NCBI GenBank assembly: GCA_900119625.1
Contig: FPKD01000005.1
Coordinates: 1 to 64,000, forward strand
DNA length: 64,000 nt
Reading direction: 5' to 3'
Origin: Olsenella sp. kh2p3
GTDB lineage: Bacteria > Actinomycetota > Coriobacteriia > Coriobacteriales > Atopobiaceae
Shown: piece by piece, positions 37,009 through 46,557 of the stretch
Layout of the letters: each line of letters starts with the position of its first letter
Numbering within the stretch: position 1 is the stretch's first letter
The notes under the pieces: generated by a model
Told to the model about the DNA's origin: nothing
The model's database searches: none
Seen by the model: the letters and a program-made list of their open reading frames with translations, nothing else
Program-made: the position numbers and the translations under genes

Positions 37009-37319
37009 GTGCTCCCCCTGTCCTGCATTTTGGGCCGGTGGCCCGCAATGATGACGAATCCGACACAATCTCATTGTGGGATATGTTACCAAGAAATATA
37101 AAAGTCATGAAAACGATTTGCAGACGGTCGAGTTCGCCCGGTGACAGGCGCTTCTGATCGGCTTGCGCGCCTGGAGGAACCGGTTAGAAAATACTTACCT
37201 ACGTTTAGCGAAATTATGTGACTGATTACCAAATCCGAGGTCAACCCTTATGGTTCAGCAGGTATTGTAGTGCGTGACACAAGGACGGCACGCACTTGAG
37301 CGTACGTGAAGGAGAGTCC
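37009..37319. promoter_or_regulatory. Divergent control region of symporter and rhaBAD
   Basis: A 311-base AT-richer gap with the site GAAAACGATTTGC (37109-37121), the inverse of the AAATCGTTTTC site before the permuted GH3 gene. No RhaS/RhaR-type activator gene is near. Exact promoters were not identified. Confidence 0.45.
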
Positions 37320-38756
37320 ATGGCACTTCGCCACCTTGCAATAGACATTGGTGCTTCCAGCGGTCGCGCCATCGTGGGCGAGCTTGACGAGACGGGCCGG
37401 CTGCGCCTTACCGAGGTCCATCGCTTCGAGAACGGCCTCGTCCAGCGTGGCGGGCATCTGTGCTGGGACATCGACGCCCTGTGGGAGAGCGTGCTCGACG
37501 GGCTTGCCGCCGCGCACGAGCGGGGCCTCACGCCTGCCACAGTGGGCGTGGATACCTGGGGCGTGGACTTTGTCCTGCTCGACGGGAGCGACCGTCGCCT
37601 CGGCGAGGCCGTGGGCTATCGCGACGCCCGAACCCAGGGCGTGCGGGAGGAGCTAGAACGCACGGGCGTGCTGCCCTTCTCGGAGCACTACGCACGCACG
37701 GGCATCCAGTACCAGCCCTTCAACACGGCCTACCAGCTGTGGGCCCTCAAGCGCGAGCACCCCGAGCAGCTGGCGGCGGCGCGCACCTTCCTCATGGTGC
37801 CCGACTATCTCAACTTCCTGCTCTGCGGCGAGAAGGCCAACGAGTACACCAACGCATCGACTACGGCGCTGGTGGGGGCCACGTCGCGCGATTGGGACCG
37901 CGAGCTCCTCGGGCGTCTCGGCCTGCCGACAGACACCTTCCTGCCCGTTTCCATGTCGGGCTGCGCGCTGGGTCACCTGCGTCCGGAGGTCGCACGTCGC
38001 GTGGGCTTTGACGCGGAGGTGGTGCTTCCTGCCACGCACGACACGGGCTCGGCGTTCCTGGCTGTTCCCGCGCGAGACGATCGTGCCGCGTTTCTGAGCT
38101 CGGGTACCTGGAGCCTTCTTGGCACGGAGCTTGCGGCACCCGTGACCACGCCCAATAGCGCGGCGGCAAACTTTACGAACGAGGGCGGCTACCAGGCACG
38201 CTATCGCTACCTCAAGAACATCATGGGCCTCTGGATGATTCAATGCGTGCGTCGGGAGTCCGCGCGACCGGACGGTAGCCTTCCCACCTGGGGCGAGCTT
38301 GTCTCGGCGGCAAGCGACGCTCACGAGCAGGGCTTCCGTTCGACCGTGGACGCGGAGGACGAGCGCTTCCTCTCGCCGGACTCCATGGTGGCCGAGGTCC
38401 GTGCCGCGTGTGCGGAGGCTGGCCAGCCGGCGCCCGTCACCACGGGCGAGGTTGCCTGCACGGTCTACGACTCTTTGGCCACAGACTACGCGCGAACGGT
38501 GCGCCAGATGCAGGAGCTCACCGGCACCACGTTTACCAGCGTAAACGTGGTGGGTGGTGGCTCTGCCAACGCCTACCTCAACCAGGCCACGGCCAACGCC
38601 TGCGGCCTTCCCGTCTACGCCGGTCCCACCGAGGGAACCGCGCTTGGCAACCTCATCGTGCAGATGATCCACACGGGCGAACTGGCGGATCTTGCCTCTG
38701 CCCGCGCGGCAATCGCAAGAAGCTTTGACATCAAGGAGGTACTACCCCATGAGTGA
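37320..38756 (+). CDS. rhaB: L-rhamnulokinase
   Basis: Phosphorylates L-rhamnulose at O1. The 478-residue FGGY-type kinase has the phosphate-1 motif DIGASSGRAIVGE, TGIQYQPFNTAYQL, the substrate loop VGVDTWGVDFVLLD, and phosphate-2 FLSSGTWSLLGTE, all characteristic of RhaB. ATG 37320 is preferred over an earlier one because GGAGAG precedes it. Its stop overlaps rhaA by eight bases. Confidence 0.93.
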   Translation: MALRHLAIDIGASSGRAIVGELDETGRLRLTEVHRFENGLVQRGGHLCWDIDALWESVLDGLAAAHERGLTPATVGVDTWGVDFVLLDGSDRRLGEAVGYRDARTQGVREELERTGVLPFSEHYARTGIQYQPFNTAYQLWALKREHPEQLAAARTFLMVPDYLNFLLCGEKANEYTNASTTALVGATSRDWDRELLGRLGLPTDTFLPVSMSGCALGHLRPEVARRVGFDAEVVLPATHDTGSAFLAVPARDDRAAFLSSGTWSLLGTELAAPVTTPNSAAANFTNEGGYQARYRYLKNIMGLWMIQCVRRESARPDGSLPTWGELVSAASDAHEQGFRSTVDAEDERFLSPDSMVAEVRAACAEAGQPAPVTTGEVACTVYDSLATDYARTVRQMQELTGTTFTSVNVVGGGSANAYLNQATANACGLPVYAGPTEGTALGNLIVQMIHTGELADLASARAAIARSFDIKEVLPHE

Positions 38757-40035
38757 CGCAAGCACCACGTCCGCGCAGGCCACGGCCTACGAGACTGCCC
38801 GCGCACGCTACGCCGCCTGCGGCATTGACACCGAGGCCGCGCTCGCGCGTCTGGCAGCCAAGCCCATCTCGATGCACTGCTGGCAGGGCGACGACGTCCA
38901 GGGCTTCGACCAGGGCGACAACCCCGCGTCGGGCGGCATCATGACCACGGGCAACTACCCCGGCCGCGCCCGCAACTTCGAGGAGCTCACGGCGGACTTC
39001 GCCTACGCCGCAAGCCTCATCCCTGGCGCCAAGCGCGTGAACCTGCACGCGAGCTACGCGGTCTTCTCGGCAACCAACCCCTGGCACGACCGCGACCAGC
39101 TCACCTACGAGGACTTCCGCCCCTGGGTTGAGTGGGCGCGCGAGAAGGGCTTTGGCATCGACTTCAACCCCACGTTTTTCTCGCACCCGCGCGTGAGCCA
39201 CGGCCTCACCGTGAGCTCGCCGGACGAGGAGACCCGCGAGTTCTGGATTCGCCACGCCATCTGCTGCCGCCAGATCGCCGAGAGGATCGGCGAGGAGCTG
39301 GGTGACGAGGTCCTTCTCAACTTCTGGATCCCCGACGGCCTGAAGGACACGCCCACCGACCGCTACGGCCTGCGCAAGAACCTGGTGGACGCGCTTGACC
39401 GCATCTACGCCGAGCCCGCGCCGCACGTGGTGGACGCCTTCGAGCAGAAGGTCTTTGGCCTTGGCGTCGAGGGCTTCACGGTGGGCGACCAGGAGCTCTA
39501 CGAGGGCTGGGCAGCACGCCACGGCGGGAGCGCCTGCGTGCTTCTCGACACCGGGCACTTCAACCCCACCGAGAACGTGGCCGACAAGCTCTCCGCGCTG
39601 GCGCTCTTCTTCGACCACCTGCCGCTGCACGTCACGCGCCCCATGCACTGGGACTCGGACCACGTGACCCTCTTCAACGACGACCTGCGCGAGCTTGCCG
39701 GCGAGATCGTGCGCGTGCCGGGCGCCTGGGAGAAGTCGATGATTGGCATGGACTTCTTCGACGCCGCCATCAACCGCATTGGCGCATGGGCCTGCGGCAT
39801 GCGCTCCATGGAGAAGGCCCTGCTCTTCCAGCTGCTCCAGCCCACGGACCAGCTCAAGGAGCTGCAGAACACGTTCCAGGACTCGCGCAAGATGCTGGTG
39901 CTCGAGCAGTTCAAGTGCATGCCCTTTGGCGACGTGTGGGACGAGTACTGCCGCCGCGAGGGCGTGCCGCTCGAGGGCGAGCTGTGGGACAAGGTCAAGT
40001 CGTACGAGGACGACGTTCTGAGCACCCGCGCGTAG
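38749..40035 (+). CDS. rhaA: L-rhamnose isomerase
   Basis: Converts L-rhamnose to L-rhamnulose. The 428-residue protein shows family motifs ISMHCWQGDDVQGF, GNYPGRARN, KRVNLHASYA, GIDFNPTFFSHP, LLDTGHFNPTENVADKLS and HWDSDHV, the last two carrying metal ligands. Strong AAGGAGGT lies inside the end of rhaB. Length is normal. Confidence 0.95.
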   Translation: MSDASTTSAQATAYETARARYAACGIDTEAALARLAAKPISMHCWQGDDVQGFDQGDNPASGGIMTTGNYPGRARNFEELTADFAYAASLIPGAKRVNLHASYAVFSATNPWHDRDQLTYEDFRPWVEWAREKGFGIDFNPTFFSHPRVSHGLTVSSPDEETREFWIRHAICCRQIAERIGEELGDEVLLNFWIPDGLKDTPTDRYGLRKNLVDALDRIYAEPAPHVVDAFEQKVFGLGVEGFTVGDQELYEGWAARHGGSACVLLDTGHFNPTENVADKLSALALFFDHLPLHVTRPMHWDSDHVTLFNDDLRELAGEIVRVPGAWEKSMIGMDFFDAAINRIGAWACGMRSMEKALLFQLLQPTDQLKELQNTFQDSRKMLVLEQFKCMPFGDVWDEYCRREGVPLEGELWDKVKSYEDDVLSTRA

Positions 40036-40062
40036 GCGCCTACGAGAAGGGAAGCAACACTC

Positions 40063-40878
40063 ATGGCAATGGTTGATCTGGACTTTGTGCAGGGCTTTGT
40101 TCGCATGTGCAACGACGGCTGGCTGCAGGGCTGGCACGAACGCAACGGCGGGAACCTCACGTACCGTCTGAGCGAGAGGGACGTGGAGGTCGCGCGTCCG
40201 TTCTTTGGCGAGCCACGCGAGTGGCACGAGATCGGCGTTGCCCTGCCAAACCTGGCGGGGGAGTACTTCGTGGTGACGGGGTCGGGCAAGTACCTGAGGA
40301 ACGTCATCCTCGACCCCGAGGCGAACATCGGCATCTGCGAGGTGGACGAGAAGGGCGAGCGCTGGCGCGTGGTGTGGGGCCTTCCCGGCGGAAGCGTGCC
40401 CACGAGCGAGTTCCCCACGCACCTCATGAACCACAGCGTGCGCAAGCGCGTGACCGGCGGCGCCAACCGCGTGATCTACCACTGCCACGCCACCAACGTG
40501 ATTGCGCTCACCTACGTGCTGCCGCTCACCGACCGCGATTTCACGCGCGCGCTCTGGCAGAGCGCCACGGAGTGCCCGGTGGTCTTCCCCGAGGGTGTGG
40601 GCGTGGTGCCGTGGATGGTCCCCGGCGGCGTTGACATTGCGCGCGCCACGAGCAAGAAGATGGAGACCTACCAGGCCGCGATCTGGGCCATGCACGGGCT
40701 CTTCGTGAGCGGTCCGGACTTCGACGCTGCGTTTGGGCTTGCGCATACCATCGAGAAGAGCGCTGACGTCTACGTGCGCGTTCTCTCCTGCGGCGGCGTG
40801 CGCCAGACCATCACCGACGACGACCTGCGCGCCATCGCGCACGACTTTGGTGTGACGCTCAACCCGGCGATGCTCTAG
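40063..40878 (+). CDS. rhaD: L-rhamnulose-1-phosphate aldolase
   Basis: Zinc-dependent class II aldolase that splits rhamnulose 1-phosphate into dihydroxyacetone phosphate and L-lactaldehyde. The 271-residue protein has the phosphate loop NGGNLTYR, the zinc histidines in YHCHATN and WAMHG, and the TGSGKYLRN loop. Last gene of rhaBAD; a weak GGCGC/GCGCC hairpin follows before the convergent histidine kinase gene. No lactaldehyde reductase lies nearby. Confidence 0.92.
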   Translation: MAMVDLDFVQGFVRMCNDGWLQGWHERNGGNLTYRLSERDVEVARPFFGEPREWHEIGVALPNLAGEYFVVTGSGKYLRNVILDPEANIGICEVDEKGERWRVVWGLPGGSVPTSEFPTHLMNHSVRKRVTGGANRVIYHCHATNVIALTYVLPLTDRDFTRALWQSATECPVVFPEGVGVVPWMVPGGVDIARATSKKMETYQAAIWAMHGLFVSGPDFDAAFGLAHTIEKSADVYVRVLSCGGVRQTITDDDLRAIAHDFGVTLNPAML

Positions 40879-40921
40879 GGGTTTGGCGCCCGGGGGTGCG
40901 GGCGGAGCGCCAGGCGGTGGC

Positions 40922-42226
40922 CTAGTCGATTGGCATCGAGACGACGATGAGCCTGGTGCCCCCCGCCGTGCTGGAGCTGACCGACCCACGGTGCGCGTCG
41001 ACCACGCGCCTGGCAAGGCGGTCCAACTCGCGGCGCGTGACGCGCCTCTCGTCCTCGATCTGCTCCGCCTCGTAGCCCTGCGCCGAAATCGTGACCATGT
41101 CCCCGCGTCGCCTCACGATGAACGAGATGTCGCGCTGCGAGGGGTCGCCAACCATGCGCACCTGGTCGATCACAAGGTCAAGCACCCCGCCGACCAGCAC
41201 GTATATCTCGGCCGGTCCCAGGAACGCCAGCGCCTCGCCGTCCGCGATGGGCGAGAGGCTCATCCCGTTCGACTCGCAGACAAGGCTCTTCTCGGTGAGC
41301 ACGGTGTCCAGCGCCTCGTTGCCCGTGCGGATGATGGCATCGTAGTGGTTGACCTCGCTCACCATCTGCACGAGCAGTTCGTTTACCTGCGGATTGTCGA
41401 GCGCGCCCATCTGCCGCGCGGCCTCGGTGGTGCTGCGGACGATGTCGTGCATGCGTCGGTTGACCGCCTCGATGGAGAGCCTGCTCTCCTCGTACTGCCT
41501 GCTGCGCTCCTCAAGGATGTGACGGTCGACCGCCGCTTCGATCTCAAGGCGAGACCCAACCAGAGACCGGTACTCAAAGGCAAGGAGAAATGCGCAAAAG
41601 GCCAGGTGGACACAGCGCAACGCAAGAACGGTCGAAGTTGCAATCCCCTGGGATCCAAGCTGCTTGAGCAGGACGTCCAGCCCGATCACCGCAAGAATGC
41701 ACATTCCAAAGGCGGGAAGCATGCGTCTGTCTGCCACAAGCTCGAGGCGACTCCTGCGCACTTTTCGAACAAACAGCAGGTAGAAGCCAATGTACGTGAC
41801 GAGAAGAACCAGGTCGTCGGGAATGGCGGCGAGCGATTCAATCTGCGTCAGCCGCGCCGTGCCTCGGAGGACCCCCTGCACGCCGGTGGCGAACCCCTGT
41901 GCGGTGTAGCCGGCAGAGGAGCAGAAGAAGGCAGTCCAGACAGACGTCGAGAAGACCGCCCACACCGAAGCCGCCGAGAGCAAAAGGAGCGAGGCAAAGG
42001 TGAGGAGGTAGCCTGCAACGTCGACCGTCCCGTCTCCCCAGGACGCAATGAGGTGCAGGGCGACGGGCGAGAGAAGCGCGGCTACGACAAGTACGCGCAG
42101 GGGGAGGGGGACCTTGCGCGTTGGCAGTGCGTCTGCCAGAAGGAAGACGGGGATCTCGATCTGCAGCAGAAGCCAGAGCGGCCCGATCACGCCTGCTGCC
42201 CCTGCCGCCCCGGTCATACCGCTCAT
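40922..42226 (-). CDS. Membrane sensor histidine kinase, GHKL/AgrC-like
   Basis: A 434-residue kinase with about six N-terminal membrane helices (1-215), a coiled linker with the likely phospho-accepting His in RRMHDIV, and a GHKL-type ATPase part (TGNEALDTVL, then a VLDLVIDQV stretch and GGTRLIVV at the end). The glycine boxes are weak, as often in the LytTR-coupled class. It overlaps the response regulator gene by four bases. Ligand unknown; this class often senses peptides or envelope signals. Confidence 0.78.
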   Translation of the reverse strand: MSGMTGAAGAAGVIGPLWLLLQIEIPVFLLADALPTRKVPLPLRVLVVAALLSPVALHLIASWGDGTVDVAGYLLTFASLLLLSAASVWAVFSTSVWTAFFCSSAGYTAQGFATGVQGVLRGTARLTQIESLAAIPDDLVLLVTYIGFYLLFVRKVRRSRLELVADRRMLPAFGMCILAVIGLDVLLKQLGSQGIATSTVLALRCVHLAFCAFLLAFEYRSLVGSRLEIEAAVDRHILEERSRQYEESRLSIEAVNRRMHDIVRSTTEAARQMGALDNPQVNELLVQMVSEVNHYDAIIRTGNEALDTVLTEKSLVCESNGMSLSPIADGEALAFLGPAEIYVLVGGVLDLVIDQVRMVGDPSQRDISFIVRRRGDMVTISAQGYEAEQIEDERRVTRRELDRLARRVVDAHRGSVSSSTAGGTRLIVVSMPID

Positions 42227-42945
42227 CTGGCCCCTCCCAGGGTGCCAAAGAACGCGTTGACCTTCTCGACCACAGACGTGCGCATGGTGCGGCCTACTGC
42301 GAAGGTGGTCCCGTCGAGAAGCACGACCTCAGAGGATCTGAACCGCTTGATCTGCGCCATGTTGACGATGGTCCCCCTCGAGACGCGCACGAACTGCATC
42401 GCGGGCAACCTCTCCTCCACCGAGGCGAGCGTTCCCCGCTCGACCGCCGTCTGCCCGTTGGTTAGATGGAACTGCAGGTCATGGCCGTGCGAGTCGATGT
42501 AGGCAATCTCCGAGACCCTCACCACGGTGATGCCGCCCTGGGTCTTGAGCACCAGGGAACGTGAGGCGTTTCTCTCCATCACGCGAAGCGCCTTGTCCAT
42601 GCGCATGCAGAACGCCCCGTAGCTCACGGGCTTCACCATGAAGTCCAGCGCGTCGACCTCGTAGCCGCGAACTGCAAACTGGGCGAGGTTGGTTACAAAG
42701 ATGATGGGCGTGGTGGCATCGAAGGTTCGCATGAGCGTCGCCGCCTCCATGCCGTCAAGGCCAGGCATCTCGATGTCCATGAGGATGAGGTCGGCCTTCT
42801 CGGAAAGCTCCGCCAGCGAGCGGGCGGAGTCCCGCCAGGTAACGGCAAGCTCCACGTCATGCTCGCGCGAGTAGCGCCTCACATGGGCGAGAAGCGACTG
42901 CGCGGCAGCCGGCGAGTCCTCAAGAAGCAGCACCTGATACACCAA
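42223..42945 (-). CDS. LytTR-family response regulator
   Basis: A 240-residue regulator. The receiver domain (1-125) has the phospho-acceptor Asp57 in LILMDIEMPGLDG and Lys in DFMVKPV. The LytTR DNA-binding domain (about 140-240) has YIDSHGHDLQFHLTNG and FVRVSRGTIVNM. It is upstream of and overlaps the kinase gene. It is divergent from the secreted GH3 lipoprotein gene, a possible target. Confidence 0.9.
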   Translation of the reverse strand: MVYQVLLLEDSPAAAQSLLAHVRRYSREHDVELAVTWRDSARSLAELSEKADLILMDIEMPGLDGMEAATLMRTFDATTPIIFVTNLAQFAVRGYEVDALDFMVKPVSYGAFCMRMDKALRVMERNASRSLVLKTQGGITVVRVSEIAYIDSHGHDLQFHLTNGQTAVERGTLASVEERLPAMQFVRVSRGTIVNMAQIKRFRSSEVVLLDGTTFAVGRTMRTSVVEKVNAFFGTLGGAR

Positions 42946-43156
42946 AGCCCCCCTTCACGTGCGACAAACCCGATGGTACACGAGCCGAGAGTGGCTGCCT
43001 GCCCTTCTCGACAAGTGGCCGCTGGCGAGTAACGCCGTGTCGTTCGAAGCCAAAAGGCTACTGGTCGCGACGTGGTCGAGACGTGCCGTCCCACGCGAGG
43101 GAGGATGACCCTCGGAAGGTTGCGGGGTGGGACCCGCACGCACACGAGGAGGGAAC

Positions 43157-45598
43157 ATGGCAACAACTACCAGGAGGAACTTCATTCTTTCGTCTGCCTT
43201 GGCGGCGGCCTCGGCCACGGTGCTCGCGGCATGCGGGACCTCTGGCGAGGCGTCTGACGGCAAGCTGCCGGCTGCAGACTCGTACCCCATCAAGCCGGAC
43301 GACTCCGGTACCAAGGCCAAGTGGAGCGAGGAGGAGAAGGACGGCTACAACCTGATCACCCAGTACGGCGGTGCGACCCTCTCGTACAGCCCCGAGTCTG
43401 GCCTGGGCATCATTCAAGTCGACGGCTATGCATTCAAGGACCTCAACGGCAACGGCGTGCTTGACCTCTTTGAGGACTGGCGCCAGAGTCCCCAGGATCG
43501 CGCGGCCGCATGGGCTAAGGAGCTTTCGGTCGACGACGAGCTTCCCCTCATGCTCCACTCCTCCGTCATGGTCGAGGAGGCCAAGGACCTCTCCGCCGGC
43601 GGTGAAATGGCCGTGAGCAATCAGTTTGACCTGGGCGTTCGCACGGCGCTGAGCTTTGCCACCCAGGGTGACGGCAAGTCGCAGTCCGACTGGAACAACG
43701 CCTGCCAGGCGTACTGCGAGGCCAAGCCCAACAGCATCCCGTTCAACCTCTCGACCAACCCGCGAGACTTCGGCAAGTTCCCCACGAACCTCTCGCTGGC
43801 CGCGAGCTTCGACCCTGAGCTTGCGAAGTCCGTCGCCGACCAGATCTCCAAGTGCTACCGCGCCGTGGGAGTCACCTGCCTGCTCGGGCCGCAGATCGAC
43901 ATGTGCGGCGAGCCCAGATGGAGCCGCATCACCGGAGCCTTTGGCGAGGACCCCGCTCTCTCGCGCGACCTCACGCGTGCCACCATCGATGGCCTGCAGT
44001 CCACGTACGTCGACGGCAAGGACACCGGTTGGGGAGCGGAGTCCGTCGGCACCCAGATGAAGCACTTCCCGGGTGACGGCGCCGGCGAGTCCGGCCGCGA
44101 GGCACACGGCGACTTTGGCAAGTTCAACGTCTACCCCGGCGACAACTTCAAGGCGACGCTCGTGAACTTCCTGGACGGCGGCCTCAAGCTGGACGACTCC
44201 ACGGGTCAGGCCTCCGGCGCCATGACGTCGTACTCCATCGCGTACTCGAAGGACGAGGAGTACGGCGAGCTGGTCGGCTCGGCATACTCCAAGTTCAAGA
44301 CTGGCATCCTGCGCGACCAGTGCGGCTACGACGGCCTGATCTGCTCGGACTGGGGCGTGACGGACGACCCCGGCGGCTTTGTCTCCACCCCCTGGGGCGT
44401 GACTGGCCTCACCAAGCCCGAGCGCTTCAAGAAGATCATCGACTGCGGCCTCGACCAGATTGGCGGCGGCTCTGACCTCGAGTCGCTCAAGGCGGCCTAC
44501 GACATGCTCGTGAGCGAGCTTGGGCAGGACGGCGCAGACGAGCGCATCCGCGAGTCCGCGCGGCGCATCCTCGTCACCTACTTCGAGCCCGGCCTGGTCG
44601 ACAACCCCTACACCGACTCAAAGGCAGCGGTCAAGCTGCTCGAGGGCGACGAGCTTGCCACGACCGCGCGCGACGCCGCCGACAAGTGCATCGTCCTTCT
44701 CAAGAACGAGGGCAACGTGATCTGCGAGCGCTCCCAGAAGCCCAAGGTCTACGTGCCGGTGAAGTACACGCCCGCCCAGGCGGCCGGTGCAACGGGCAAC
44801 ACGGCGACGGGCGCCACGATGAAGCTTCCCATCGAAGCGACCAAGGTCGCGGACTGCCTTGACATCGTGAGCGACACCATCGGCGACCCCACCGGCCCTG
44901 CTGACCAGGACGGGAAGCCCACCTACCAGGAGTCTGACCTCACGCGTCTCACTGCCGACCAGGTTGCGGACTGCGACTTCGCGATCGTCTTTGTCGACTC
45001 GCCTGCCACGGGCGACGGCGCCATCCCCAACGGCGACGGCTCCTACACCTACGTGCCCAAGACGCTCCAGTACCGTACCTACACGGCAGACGGAGCAAAC
45101 GTGCGCAAGACCTCGATTGCGGGCGACAAGCTCGCTGACGGCAGCCAGGAGAACCGCGCGTACTTTGGCCGGTCCACGACCGCCCAGAACGAGAGTGATT
45201 TGGACTCCATCCTCAACACGGTCGAGCTCATGGCCGGCAAGCCCGTGGTGGTTGTCATCAACGCCAGCACGCCCATGGTCTTCTCCGAGTTCGAGGACAA
45301 GGTCCAGGGCATCGTGATGCACTTTGGCGCTGCCGACCTTCCGCTTGCCGACATCCTTGGCGGCAAGGTCGAGCCGAGTGGCCTCCTGCCCCTGCAGCAG
45401 CCTGCGGACATGGACACCGTCGAGGCGAATGACGAGGACGTGCCCCGCGACCTGGTGTGCCATGTCGATTCGGCGGGCAACGCCTACGACTTTGGCTTTG
45501 GCCTCGACTGGAAGGGCGTCATCGACGACGACCGCGTGACCACCTACGCGAAGGTTGCTCCGCTCACCGAGCCCCAGACGGTCTCGATTCAGCTGTAG
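43157..45598 (+). CDS. Secreted GH3 lipoprotein (beta-glycosidase)
   Basis: An 813-residue enzyme exported as a lipoprotein: TTRRNFILSSALAAASATVLAAC has twin arginines and a lipobox LAAC, so a Tat lipoprotein signal with Cys24 as anchor. The GH3 TIM barrel comes first (about 60-440; GTQMKHFPGDGAGE, nucleophile in LICSDWGV at about Asp398) and the alpha/beta domain second, the usual order and opposite to the other GH3 here. The start at 43157 is chosen for the signal and the GGAGGG site. A strong hairpin follows. Confidence 0.88.
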   Translation: MATTTRRNFILSSALAAASATVLAACGTSGEASDGKLPAADSYPIKPDDSGTKAKWSEEEKDGYNLITQYGGATLSYSPESGLGIIQVDGYAFKDLNGNGVLDLFEDWRQSPQDRAAAWAKELSVDDELPLMLHSSVMVEEAKDLSAGGEMAVSNQFDLGVRTALSFATQGDGKSQSDWNNACQAYCEAKPNSIPFNLSTNPRDFGKFPTNLSLAASFDPELAKSVADQISKCYRAVGVTCLLGPQIDMCGEPRWSRITGAFGEDPALSRDLTRATIDGLQSTYVDGKDTGWGAESVGTQMKHFPGDGAGESGREAHGDFGKFNVYPGDNFKATLVNFLDGGLKLDDSTGQASGAMTSYSIAYSKDEEYGELVGSAYSKFKTGILRDQCGYDGLICSDWGVTDDPGGFVSTPWGVTGLTKPERFKKIIDCGLDQIGGGSDLESLKAAYDMLVSELGQDGADERIRESARRILVTYFEPGLVDNPYTDSKAAVKLLEGDELATTARDAADKCIVLLKNEGNVICERSQKPKVYVPVKYTPAQAAGATGNTATGATMKLPIEATKVADCLDIVSDTIGDPTGPADQDGKPTYQESDLTRLTADQVADCDFAIVFVDSPATGDGAIPNGDGSYTYVPKTLQYRTYTADGANVRKTSIAGDKLADGSQENRAYFGRSTTAQNESDLDSILNTVELMAGKPVVVVINASTPMVFSEFEDKVQGIVMHFGAADLPLADILGGKVEPSGLLPLQQPADMDTVEANDEDVPRDLVCHVDSAGNAYDFGFGLDWKGVIDDDRVTTYAKVAPLTEPQTVSIQL

Positions 45599-45639
45599 GA
45601 ACGCCCGGGCAGGCAGAACCCAGCAAGCAACGAAAAGCG

Positions 45640-45669
45640 CGGCGCCCCATCGATCCCGGTGGGGCGCCG
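45640..45669 (+). terminator. Terminator after the GH3 lipoprotein gene
   Basis: CGGCGCCCCA (45640-45649) pairs with TGGGGCGCCG (45660-45669); TTCCCTCTCCCC follows. Confidence 0.65.
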
Positions 45670-45680
45670 TTCCCTCTCCC

Positions 45681-45763
45681 CGTTCTTTATCGGTATCTGT
45701 GAAACGGGGCCGGCGTTTGCCCAGGTCGCGAGAATCGCTTTTCACGGATACCGCTAAAGAACG
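45681..45763. repeat. 83-nt palindrome (CGTTCTTTAGCGG family), copy 2
   Basis: Same arms as copy 1 with CGTTTGCCCAGGTCGCGAGA in the loop. It lies eleven bases beyond the end of the toxin gene; copy 3 lies on the other side of the toxin-antitoxin pair. Confidence 0.9.
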
Positions 45764-45773
45764 GAGAGGGTGC

Positions 45774-46088
45774 CTACCATGTCCCCCGTGTGAAGTCCGA
45801 GAGCAGGTGCCTAATTCGATGGATGATGACGCGCCCGCCGTCAACGTAGTAGAACACCTTGAAGTTGTACACGTTGACGGATCTGTACTCGTGAAGCACG
45901 GGCTTCGGTGGCTCGAACTGGTAGACGGGGTGCTGCTCCGGCTCTTGGAGCAGGCGCTCAAAGGTGGAGAAGAACTCGTCCTCAAGGTGCTCGACAAAGG
46001 GCTCGTCTTGGTAGGTGAGCACGTAGTCCTCGAGTTTGCCGAGGTCTCTCACGGCATCGTCGGTGAGCAGGTATTCCTGGCACCTCAC
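45774..46088 (-). CDS. RelE/ParE-superfamily toxin
   Basis: A 104-residue protein with the compact RelE/ParE-type pattern: YLLTDDAVRDLGKLEDYV, then LHEYRSVNVYNFKVFYYVDGGRVIIHRIRH, where the basic and aromatic residues near the end would form the active face. The start is taken as GTG 46088, which overlaps the antitoxin stop (GTGA); a longer frame upstream is the antitoxin in another frame. The target (ribosome or gyrase) cannot be told. Confidence 0.8.
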   Translation of the reverse strand: MRCQEYLLTDDAVRDLGKLEDYVLTYQDEPFVEHLEDEFFSTFERLLQEPEQHPVYQFEPPKPVLHEYRSVNVYNFKVFYYVDGGRVIIHRIRHLLSDFTRGTW

Positions 46089-46357
46089 GACAATCGCCTC
46101 GCCTTGAGAGCAGCGCGAGCCTCCTTCGCGCTCAGGAGGGTGAGATTCCCTGCCGCCTCGCGTTGTTCGGTCTCTCGAATGGCTTGCGAGAATGACCGCT
46201 CCTGTGCGCTTGCCGCAGCGTTCCATGTGTCATAGTCAACCATCGCCCACTTGGGGCGTCCGTTTTGCGTGAGGACAACGACTTCGCCCTCGTCGGTGAA
46301 CTGGGAGACGGACTTGATGTCTGCGCGAAAGTCGCTCACGGGGACAATCCTTGGCAT
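46085..46357 (-). CDS. Phd/YefM-family antitoxin
   Basis: A 90-residue protein with the Phd/YefM start RIVPVSDFRADIKSVSQF and VVLTQNGRPKWAMVDYDTW, which dimerises and binds the promoter, then a helical tail that would wrap the toxin. It precedes the toxin with a four-base overlap, the normal order. The start MPRIVP is chosen because GGGGTGAG lies before it. Confidence 0.87.
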   Translation of the reverse strand: MPRIVPVSDFRADIKSVSQFTDEGEVVVLTQNGRPKWAMVDYDTWNAAASAQERSFSQAIRETEQREAAGNLTLLSAKEARAALKARRLS

Positions 46358-46439
46358 GGCTCTCACCCCACTGCTATAGAAGAAATTTCTTCTATTGTAG
46401 CAATTGATGCCTAAGCAGGCTGTCTGCGGACAACACCCT

Positions 46440-46522
46440 CGTTCTTTAGCGGTTTTTGAGAATTGAGGCCGACGTTTGCCCAGGTCGTGCGAATCGCTTT
46501 TCTCGGATTCCGATAAAGAACG
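46440..46522. repeat. 83-nt palindrome (CGTTCTTTAGCGG family), copy 3
   Basis: Most diverged copy, with GGTTTTTGAGA in the stem, but of the same 83-nt length and with CGTTTGCCCAGGTCG in the loop. With copy 2 it brackets the toxin-antitoxin pair. Confidence 0.85.
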
Positions 46523-46557
46523 AGAGGGAGGCGGGATTCCGTGCGCAGGTACCCCTA

